Shown here: piece after piece, positions 1 to 5,706 of the stretch
How the letters are laid out: the number at the start of each line of letters is the position of its first letter
Position numbering within the stretch: position 1 is the stretch's first letter
From: Pseudomonadota bacterium
GTDB taxonomy: Bacteria; Pseudomonadota; Gammaproteobacteria; Acidithiobacillales; Acidithiobacillaceae
NCBI GenBank assembly: GCA_021818125.1
Contig: JAKAFG010000080.1
Span: 1-8,509 of the forward strand
Length of the DNA: 8,509 bases
Reading direction: 5' to 3'
Made by a program: the position numbers and the translations under genes
Notes under the pieces: model-generated
Told to the model about the DNA's origin: nothing
What the model saw: the letters and a program-made list of their open reading frames with translations, nothing else
Databases searched by the model: none

Positions 1-2411
1 GACTGCTCCTGCTGGACGAACTTGCCCACAGCAACGCCCCCGGCTCACGCCACAAGAAGCGCTGGCAGGACCTGGAGGAACTGCTGGACGCGGGCCTTTC
101 CGTGGCGACCACCGTGAATGTTCAGCACCTGGAGAGTGTTCACGAAGTCGTCCAGCAGATTACCGGGATACAGGTTCAGGAGACCCTGCCGGATCAGATC
201 ATCCAGCAGGCCGATGAAGTGATTCTGGTAGATATCACTGACGAGGATCTCTTGCAACGGCTCAAGGAGGGTAAGGTGTACCTGGGCGAACGCGGTCAGC
301 GCGCGATGACCCATTTTTTTCGTAAAGGCAACCTGATCGCCCTGAGGCAATTGGCATTGCGACTGGCAGCGGACCGGGTCGATCTGGAGTTGCGACAGTT
401 TCATCAACAGAATCCGGAAGAGGGGCGGCATCGCGGTAGTCGGGATCGTTTGTTGGTCGCCGTGAGTGGCCGCCCGGAAGATGAGCATCTGGTGCGCGCG
501 GCTTATCATCTGGCGACCAGCCAACGGGCCGACTGGCTGGTGATTCATGTGGACACTCCACGCGGCCTTCTGCAGAAACCTCAGACCCAGGCGTGGATAT
601 GGAATCACCTGCATCTTGCGGAAAGTTTGGGTGCTGAAACCGCACGTCTGACCGGAGTAAATGTCGGCGCGGAGGTTTTGGCTTATGCGCGACTCCGCGA
701 CGTCACCCAGATTATACTGGGACAGACGCAAGGCTTGCGCAAATTCCTTTGGTGGTGGCCCGGTTCTTTGACGGCGCATCTGTTGAACAGCGAGCGCGGT
801 ATTGACGTAGTGATTCATCCGTTGCCGGTAAAAAAAGCCATTCCGGAAGATCGACGCCTGCGGAATCAACAATACCTTGGCATCGTGGACACGTCCCTGC
901 GCCGCCGCACCCGGAATCGCGCCTTTGTGATCAGCGGGGCATTAGGTCTCGCTTTAAGTGGTCTGGCCTGGTCTCTGGGGGCTTACCTGGGTTTTGCCGG
1001 GGTCTTCATGCTCTACATGCTGGGCGCGGTGGGCACCGCCCTGATGTACGGCCGCTGGTCCTCCCTCATCACATTCATTGCCGCGGTGGTCAGTTACTAC
1101 TCGTTTGGATTGGATCGCGGTTTGCTCACCACGGTGGGCTCGCTTGCTTACTTTGCGCTGATCCTCTCCTTGATCCTGCTCATCAGCCAACTGGTGGCGC
1201 GATCCCGCGAGCAGGAGCTCATGGCCCGAATCCGCGAGCGACGCGCCCGCAATCTCTATCAACTGGTTCAGGCGCTCAGCGGCGCCCGTGGTGTCGAAGG
1301 AATTCTGAACGCCAGCATCGAGAAGTTGCACCAGACCCTGGGTATTGCGGTCGCATTCTGGTTGCCACCGGCGGACAACGCGGGTAGTCCGTTGCAGATG
1401 TTTCCCGCGTCCACCGAATTGGAAGCGCCACAACGCAACCTGCGGGCTGCCGCCCGGTGGAGCTTTCTCAATAAAAAGAATGCCGGTATGAGCACCGACA
1501 CGCTGGCGGAACTCCCGGCGCTGTTTATGCCCATGTTGTCCGGCGAGCATGCGCTGGGGGTCATGATGCTGTCTGATCTTGATCTGCGTCGGGCGCCTGC
1601 AGACTGGTTGCGCTTTCTCGAAACGGTGGCGCGACTCATCGCGGTGGCTCTGGATTCAGCGCAAGCTTCCCTGCAACGTACGGAAGCGGATGTCCGTTTG
1701 CGGGTCGAGCAATTACAAAACGCGCTTTTAGGCGCTGTTTCCCATGACCTTCGGACGCCCTTGGCTGGCGTACTAGGCACCGCGACGACACTTCAACGCA
1801 ATGCGCAGGGCTTGACCGCCGATGAGCACGATCTCCTGGAGAATATCCGCGAGCAAACCCAAAAGATGGAACACACCGTGGATCGCATTCTGCACATGGC
1901 CGCATTGCAGTCCGGGCGACTCAATATCAAAAAAGAATGGGTTCCCCTGGAAGATCTGCTGGTCACCGCGCGCGATCAGGTTAAGGCCGTATGCACCGAT
2001 CGTCCTTTTCAGGCGCGGATATCCAAAGACTTGCCGTTGCTCCTCGTGGACCCGCAGCTCATGGTGCAAGTGCTCGCTAATCTCCTGGAAAATGCGTGCA
2101 GATATAGTCCGAATGGCCGCGCCATCGAATTAGAAGCCTATGCGAACGATGCGGAGATTACCGTTTGCGTCATCGACCACGGCTTTGGCGTACCACCCGG
2201 CCGCGAAGAGGAGATATTTCTTCGTTTCAGTCAGGTCAAACCGCCCCATGGACTGGGTGGCAGCGGACTGGGCCTCGCCATTTGTGCTGCTATTATAGAA
2301 TTGCATGGCGGACGTATCTGGGTACGTAACCGGGTCGCAGTGCGCGGTGCGGTGTTTTGTTTTACCGTACCTCGGGAGACTGAGCCGCCTATGCCACCTG
2401 ACGGAGATTAA
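1..2411 (+). CDS. kdpD: Sensor histidine kinase KdpD, 5' end outside window
   Basis: Membrane sensor kinase that responds to K+ limitation or ionic stress and phosphorylates KdpE. The reading frame is open from position 3 and already shows the KdpD N-domain, so about 100 residues are missing to the left; the GTG at 102 is internal. Counting from codon 3-5, there are 802 visible residues. They begin in a Walker-B-like stretch (LLLLDELAHSN) and run into the KdpD hallmark TVNVQHLES. A universal-stress-protein-like domain follows (about 147-273), then four membrane helices (about 307-327, 331-349, 353-370, 378-399), an Arg-rich cytoplasmic segment, a GAF-like region (about 420-555) and the kinase core. 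The H-box is SHDLRTPL with phospho-His 581 (codon 1743-1745). The N-box has N693 and N697, G1 is DHGFG (725-729) and G2 is GGSGLGL (752-758). All catalytic motifs look intact. The gene forms an operon with kdpE, 3 nt downstream. I do not see the SxS c-di-AMP signature known from Gram-positive KdpD in the stress-protein domain. Confidence 0.97.
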   Translation, partial: LLLLDELAHSNAPGSRHKKRWQDLEELLDAGLSVATTVNVQHLESVHEVVQQITGIQVQETLPDQIIQQADEVILVDITDEDLLQRLKEGKVYLGERGQRAMTHFFRKGNLIALRQLALRLAADRVDLELRQFHQQNPEEGRHRGSRDRLLVAVSGRPEDEHLVRAAYHLATSQRADWLVIHVDTPRGLLQKPQTQAWIWNHLHLAESLGAETARLTGVNVGAEVLAYARLRDVTQIILGQTQGLRKFLWWWPGSLTAHLLNSERGIDVVIHPLPVKKAIPEDRRLRNQQYLGIVDTSLRRRTRNRAFVISGALGLALSGLAWSLGAYLGFAGVFMLYMLGAVGTALMYGRWSSLITFIAAVVSYYSFGLDRGLLTTVGSLAYFALILSLILLISQLVARSREQELMARIRERRARNLYQLVQALSGARGVEGILNASIEKLHQTLGIAVAFWLPPADNAGSPLQMFPASTELEAPQRNLRAAARWSFLNKKNAGMSTDTLAELPALFMPMLSGEHALGVMMLSDLDLRRAPADWLRFLETVARLIAVALDSAQASLQRTEADVRLRVEQLQNALLGAVSHDLRTPLAGVLGTATTLQRNAQGLTADEHDLLENIREQTQKMEHTVDRILHMAALQSGRLNIKKEWVPLEDLLVTARDQVKAVCTDRPFQARISKDLPLLLVDPQLMVQVLANLLENACRYSPNGRAIELEAYANDAEITVCVIDHGFGVPPGREEEIFLRFSQVKPPHGLGGSGLGLAICAAIIELHGGRIWVRNRVAVRGAVFCFTVPRETEPPMPPDGD
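2403..2406 (+). promoter_or_regulatory. Ribosome-binding site of kdpE
   Basis: GGAG lies 8 nt before the kdpE ATG and inside the last codons of kdpD. It supports the ATG at 2415 rather than the ATG three codons later, and it suggests that kdpE translation is coupled to kdpD. Confidence 0.6.
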
Positions 2412-2414
2412 GCC

Positions 2415-3158
2415 ATGACGACCATGCACGAAGGCGATCTGGATATCCTGCTGGTGGAGGATGACCCGAGTATTGGCGGGTTTCTGCAGGCGGCGATGGA
2501 CCGCGAACCAGGGTATCGCCTGCACTGGGAAAGCACGCTGAAAGATGCCTGGAAGGCTTGGGAAAAACGACAAATCCAGGAAGGTCGGCCGTTCGCCCTG
2601 ATTCTGCTGGACCTTGGTTTACCGGATGGGGATGGGCAGGGATTAATCCATCGATTACGCGACCACGGAGGGGAACAGGCACTAATCATCATCATCTCTG
2701 CGCGCGGAAGTGAGGCTGACAAGGTACAGGCCCTCGATAGTGGCGCCGACGATTATCTGACCAAGCCGTTTACCATTGGCGAGCTGCTCGCACGCCTGCG
2801 CGCGCATTTGCGGCGACGACCAGCAGGTTCATCCGCCGAATCTTCCCATTGGGTTATAGGCGCCTTGGAGCTGGATGATCTCACCCATACCGTTCGCAAG
2901 GGCGGGATGACCATTCCGATGACACCCAAGGAATATCAACTGTTCCACCTTTTTGTGATGAATCAGGGGCGGATATTGTCGTATCGACGAATTCTCGGTG
3001 CCGTGTGGGGAGAGCACCGTGGCGATCAGGCCCACTATGTCAGGTTATATATCAAACGACTGCGGGAAAAGATTGAGGATGATCCCGGAATGCCACAATA
3101 TCTGGTGACCGAAAAAGGGATTGGGTACCGATTTGGCGATCCGGAGGTGTCAAGATGA
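2415..3158 (+). CDS. kdpE: Response regulator KdpE (OmpR/PhoB family)
   Basis: DNA-binding response regulator, the partner of KdpD, expected to activate the kdp K+-transport operon. The protein has 247 residues. The receiver domain (about 9-130) has the acidic pair D16/D17, phospho-acceptor D66 in LILLDLGLPDGDG, S95 at the Thr/Ser switch position and K117 in DDYLTKPF. The C-terminal winged helix (about 145-240) ends in the family pattern YVRLYIKRLREKIEDDP...GIGYRF. It is some 20 residues longer than E. coli KdpE as I remember it: a short N-terminal extension, a few extra residues (about 50-60) before the phospho-Asp strand, and a longer interdomain linker. The ATG start has an SD at 2403-2406. 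KdpE is preferred over a generic OmpR-type regulator because of adjacent kdpD and the KdpE-like DLGLPDGDG and SAR motifs. Confidence 0.96.
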   Translation: MTTMHEGDLDILLVEDDPSIGGFLQAAMDREPGYRLHWESTLKDAWKAWEKRQIQEGRPFALILLDLGLPDGDGQGLIHRLRDHGGEQALIIIISARGSEADKVQALDSGADDYLTKPFTIGELLARLRAHLRRRPAGSSAESSHWVIGALELDDLTHTVRKGGMTIPMTPKEYQLFHLFVMNQGRILSYRRILGAVWGEHRGDQAHYVRLYIKRLREKIEDDPGMPQYLVTEKGIGYRFGDPEVSR

Positions 3159-3212
3159 CCACCCTCAAGGGCAAGATGGCATGCGCTTTTGCGGCGAGGA
3201 TAAAAACAGTAA
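3159..3212. other. Convergent intergenic gap, no clear terminator
   Basis: These 54 bp separate the stop of kdpE from the stop of the HAD hydrolase gene on the other strand. A tiny CCCT/AGGG palindrome and a short CGC-TTTT-GCG dyad are present, but no stem is followed by a T-run on either strand. I cannot name an intrinsic terminator here. Confidence 0.6.
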
Positions 3213-3959
3213 TCAGTCATCGCCATCCGCATGTTTTTGTGCCAGAAACCCGACGCCATCCAGCACTTGATAGAAGTCCCGCGCATAATAATCGGGCGCT
3301 ACATCGTTATAGGATTTGCTGCCCTGATTGGAGTCCACAAAGATGGTTTTCATCCCCGCCTGCTGGGCGCCATAAATATCCCGATACATGTCGTTGCCGA
3401 CATAAATGGCTTCATGAGGGGCCACTTCCAATTGCTCTGCGGCCATGGCGAATAATCGGGAATCGGGCTTGCGATAACCATAGTCACCGGAAATGATCCG
3501 TATATCAAAATATTTCTTAATACCCATCGCGCGCATTTCGGGGAGGGCGAAGCAGCGTTGTGCGTCAGAAATAGTGGCCAGTCGGTAGGTTTCCTGCAGG
3601 CTTTTCAGCGTGCGCTTAATGCCATCGTAACGCTCCAGGCGGGTGCGGGAAAGGCCACGATGCAGGCGTGCCAACTCTTTTGCCAGTCTTTCCCGGCCTT
3701 TGACCGGTTTGCTGTTCTCCTGGGTGAGCAGGGTGTGCCAGATTGCCTCGACGTCTATTTCCGGATATCGTTCAGCGGATTGGCGTTTTCTCTCCTTCAT
3801 GATGGCGAAGTAGCGTTCCCGGACCTCTCGCCGGTTCATAAAGACCCGGTGATAAGTGAGATAATGGGAAATGCCGCGATAAATGTCTTCCATTTCCTCA
3901 TTGGTTTCAATGTTGATCATGGTGCCATAAATATCTATACAGACGGCGCGTATGGACAT
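3213..3959 (-). CDS. HAD-superfamily hydrolase, substrate unknown
   Basis: Predicted cytoplasmic hydrolase of 248 residues with a Rossmann-like HAD core and a helical C1-type cap (about 15-110). Motif I is CIDIYGT: nucleophile D9 and T13 are present, but the second Asp of ordinary HAD phosphatases is Tyr11, as in L-2-haloacid dehalogenases (DxYGT). Motif II is S131 in TISDAQ, motif III is K164 in YRKPDSRLF, and motif IV is VGNDMYRDIYGA with D190 and D194 and Asn at the usual first Asp position (N189). The start is placed at the ATG at 3959 because a GGAGG lies 7 nt upstream and motif I then falls at the N-terminus as usual. The frame is open further upstream, to 4022, but that would overlap the upstream gene. 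It is the last gene of a three-gene unit, 4 nt after the APH-like kinase gene. It could be a phosphatase, a dehalogenase-like enzyme or a non-canonical member; the sequence does not decide. Confidence 0.88.
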   Translation of the reverse strand: MSIRAVCIDIYGTMINIETNEEMEDIYRGISHYLTYHRVFMNRREVRERYFAIMKERKRQSAERYPEIDVEAIWHTLLTQENSKPVKGRERLAKELARLHRGLSRTRLERYDGIKRTLKSLQETYRLATISDAQRCFALPEMRAMGIKKYFDIRIISGDYGYRKPDSRLFAMAAEQLEVAPHEAIYVGNDMYRDIYGAQQAGMKTIFVDSNQGSKSYNDVAPDYYARDFYQVLDGVGFLAQKHADGDD

Positions 3960-3963
3960 GGTG

Positions 3964-4962
3964 TTACCTCCGCAGAATGTGAATGGCTTCGTGGACCAGG
4001 GCTTGGCTGTAGCGCCAGTCAAGCCAGGAATTACGGGCGATGCGTAACAGGGTCATACCCATATAAAAGGGCATTCGCTCAGTAATCGATGCAAAAGCCG
4101 CATGGCGGTCCGGAAAATGGGTGCTGTATTCCCAGAGAAAATGGCCGATAAATGGTTCGGCATGCTCTCCATGATGGGTGGTGCGCATGAAATGATGTTT
4201 TATTTCCCCGGCAATCATGCCGAGATCATACGCGCGATCGGCAAACTGCATACGTTCCAGATCAATGGCGATGGTGCGCCGATGGGTTGCGAAGAGAAAA
4301 TTGGAGGGGGTGGCATCGCCATGGATCAGAACTTGCCGGTCTGCCCACATACTGCCCATCTGCTGCCAACGCTCCCGGTAATGATAGAACTCACCGGTCT
4401 GATGGGCGGATATCCGGTGGCGTCTTTGCAGGCGCGCCATGATCTTGTCGAAATAGGCAAAGTGCGCATCAAAGCGCACGGTTTCAGAGCGAGCGGTCCA
4501 GTTATGTAATTTGGCAAGGAAATAGGCGAGGTCCGTCAGGCGTGCATATAATAATTTTGCATCATTGCGTTCAATGCTTTCCTCGATGACTCTGGAGAGG
4601 GGTTGTCCCGGACAGAATTCCTCTATAATGACATTGTTCATATCCCACGAAATTCCCAGGGGTTGCGGAATATACAGTCGCCCGGTTTTGAAACCCAGGT
4701 CGCGCAACGTATGCATATACCGCCATTCGTTATGGGCCTGCTCCCAGGCCTGCTGTGGATCTTTCCCGATTCGGTTGAAGAATTTACCGATGACTTTATG
4801 CTGTGAATGGATTTCCTCGTAGAGAAAAACCTCATTGGATGCCGGAAACTGGAATACCCGAAATTGATGGGGGTGCTGTTCTGTGAGTAATGGTGGGAAT
4901 ATCTGCTCTTGCAGATACGCGTAGAATGGATCGTGGGGATTCAGACGGCCCAGATATTTCAT
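3964..4962 (-). CDS. APH/choline-kinase-fold phosphotransferase, substrate unknown
   Basis: Predicted cytoplasmic ATP-dependent small-molecule kinase of 332 residues, in the phosphotransferase-enzyme family that includes aminoglycoside, choline and homoserine kinases. The N-lobe shows a Lys in KVIGKFF (K60) and a Glu in HNEWRYM (E79), fitting the ATP-binding Lys-Glu pair. A hinge-like VIIEEFCPGQPL follows at 111-122. The catalytic loop is LIHGDATPSNFLF with D216 and N221, and the metal-binding Asp is D234 in AIDLERMQF. These are the core kinase residues, so the protein is probably active. The Trp- and His-rich C-terminus (about 255-332) would shape the acceptor site and is unfamiliar to me. 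The ATG start has a modest AAGGG 5 nt upstream. It lies 18 nt after the membrane-protein gene and 4 nt before the HAD gene. Nothing suggests antibiotic resistance; a metabolic sugar, alcohol or lipid-head-group substrate is more likely. Confidence 0.87.
   Translation of the reverse strand: MKYLGRLNPHDPFYAYLQEQIFPPLLTEQHPHQFRVFQFPASNEVFLYEEIHSQHKVIGKFFNRIGKDPQQAWEQAHNEWRYMHTLRDLGFKTGRLYIPQPLGISWDMNNVIIEEFCPGQPLSRVIEESIERNDAKLLYARLTDLAYFLAKLHNWTARSETVRFDAHFAYFDKIMARLQRRHRISAHQTGEFYHYRERWQQMGSMWADRQVLIHGDATPSNFLFATHRRTIAIDLERMQFADRAYDLGMIAGEIKHHFMRTTHHGEHAEPFIGHFLWEYSTHFPDRHAAFASITERMPFYMGMTLLRIARNSWLDWRYSQALVHEAIHILRR
3967..3971 (-). promoter_or_regulatory. Strong ribosome-binding site abutting the upstream stop codon
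   Basis: On the minus strand the sequence reads GGAGGTAACACC then ATG. GGAGG is a consensus Shine-Dalgarno with a 7-nt spacer. The TAA that directly follows it (3966-3964) is the stop codon of the kinase gene. It fixes the hydrolase start at 3959 and predicts translational coupling of the two genes. Confidence 0.85.
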
Positions 4963-4980
4963 TTCAACCCTTTTGCCTTG

Positions 4981-5565
4981 TCATGAATCTCCAGAGGGTG
5001 GGGATTGCAGCGACGGGTGCAACTGTATCCCGATGATTTTCCAGCCTGGTTCCGCGCTCTTCAGCAGCGGTGCAACGTTTTGCAGAATTTGTTGCTCCAG
5101 TGCGGACTGGGCGGTGGTGGAAGTGGTGATGCCAGCCAAATCCGGAAACGCCATGAAGGGGTTGGCGATACGCGCGTCAAGTTGTCCCTGCAGGGGGTGA
5201 AGTTTCTTCCAGGGGCCATTGCCCTGCATGATCGCCACCGGATGAATAGTCAGCGCTTTGATATTCCCGGCATGGTTCGTGACGGTGACGCCATAAGACC
5301 CAAGATCGACGGCACGTTGAACGGGCGTTGACACCGCCGGTTCCGGTGTCGCCACCGGCGCGCCGATTCTGCGCAGATGAACCGGCAGGTTAAGGGCAAT
5401 GCCCACGGCGACGGCCGCGAGCAGGACCGCCAGGACGCCGAAAATCACCCATCGACCACGAGCGGATTTGGCTTGCTTTTTTTTGCGGGCTGCCAATCTC
5501 CGTTTCTCCTTTGTCGGGTAAGCAATATCTGCTCGAGCGATATCCTCTCTGATTAGCAGGGACAT
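4981..5565 (-). CDS. Small inner-membrane-anchored protein of unknown function
   Basis: I do not recognise a named family with confidence. From the ATG at 5565 it has 194 residues. They are a basic N-terminus (KEKRRLAARKKKQAK), one hydrophobic helix WVIFGVLAVLLAAVAVGIAL (about 39-58), a Pro/Val/Thr-rich linker, and a predicted periplasmic domain of about 105 residues. The positive charges before the helix predict N-inside topology, and there is no lipobox. There are three possible starts: TTG 5580, ATG 5565 and TTG 5496. Only TTG 5496 has a good Shine-Dalgarno (AAAGGAG, 9 nt spacer) and would give 171 residues with the helix nearer the N-terminus, so the true start is uncertain. The order of helix, linker and a small alpha/beta domain with an amphipathic QQILQNVAPLLK helix followed by a GWKIIGIQL strand is vaguely like FliL, but this is a weak impression. 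It is first in the unit with the kinase and hydrolase genes. Confidence 0.75.
   Translation of the reverse strand: MSLLIREDIARADIAYPTKEKRRLAARKKKQAKSARGRWVIFGVLAVLLAAVAVGIALNLPVHLRRIGAPVATPEPAVSTPVQRAVDLGSYGVTVTNHAGNIKALTIHPVAIMQGNGPWKKLHPLQGQLDARIANPFMAFPDLAGITTSTTAQSALEQQILQNVAPLLKSAEPGWKIIGIQLHPSLQSPPSGDS
5506..5512 (-). promoter_or_regulatory. Internal Shine-Dalgarno favouring a downstream TTG start
   Basis: AAAGGAG on the minus strand sits 9 nt before a TTG (5496-5494) inside the membrane-protein frame. Neither the ATG at 5565 nor the TTG at 5580 has a comparable site. Translation may therefore begin at 5496. Confidence 0.5.
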
Positions 5566-5630
5566 AGTCAACGTACTCAATAGAATGCCTGTGCCATGGG
5601 CGAGGCCGGGAAAACCAACACGATGCAGTG

Positions 5631-5656
5631 TTGTGATGCGCAGGGTTGCATTACAC
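5631..5656. repeat. Imperfect inverted repeat, possible operator
   Basis: The left arm TTGTGATGC (5631-5639) and the right arm GCATTACAC (5648-5656) are complementary at 7 of 9 positions around an 8-nt spacer. The dyad is about 50 bp upstream of the permease start and overlaps the weak promoter candidate. It could bind a dimeric regulator, but it could also be chance. Confidence 0.3.
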
Positions 5657-5693
5657 TCCCCAATCAGTTCTGCTATTTACACAGACCATAAAA

Positions 5694-5698
5694 GAGGA
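5694..5698 (+). promoter_or_regulatory. Ribosome-binding site of the APC permease
   Basis: GAGGA lies 8 nt before the ATG at 5707. It selects this start over the out-of-frame ATG at 5702. Confidence 0.65.
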
Positions 5699-5706
5699 AA
5701 CATGCC

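Larger units (their letters stand above)
5581..5706. promoter_or_regulatory. Divergent intergenic region, probable promoters for both sides
   Basis: The start regions of the minus-strand three-gene unit and the plus-strand permease face away from each other here, so at least one promoter in each direction is expected. I see no clean sigma-70 pair. TTGTGA at 5631-5636 with TACACT at 5652-5657 is a poor candidate on the plus strand because its spacer is only 15 nt. An imperfect dyad lies at 5631-5656. There is no open reading frame of interest. Confidence 0.5.

Noticed and set aside
45..872. Long minus-strand ORF opposite kdpD, and other long antisense ORFs opposite kdpD, kdpE, the permease and the PBP
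   Set aside because: They mirror well-recognised coding sequences, have no ribosome-binding site or domain pattern, and are typical by-products of GC-rich coding DNA.
102..2411. Taking the GTG at 102 as the start of kdpD
   Set aside because: The frame is open to position 3 and encodes conserved KdpD sequence (DELAHSN, RWQDLEELL) upstream, so the GTG is an internal Val codon and the gene is simply cut by the window edge.
3155..3496. ORF whose ATG overlaps the kdpE stop codon (ATGA)
   Set aside because: The overlap looks like coupling, but the ORF runs antisense through the HAD hydrolase gene, and its Pro/His/Arg-rich translation resembles no protein.
3960..4022. Longer N-terminus for the HAD hydrolase, starting at 4022
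   Set aside because: It would overlap the kinase gene by about 60 nt and ignore the perfect SD before 3959; the extra residues are kinase C-terminal sequence in another frame.
3964..4962. Aminoglycoside-resistance gene
   Set aside because: Only the general APH fold and catalytic residues are visible. There is no mobile element or resistance context, and the gene sits in a housekeeping-like unit.
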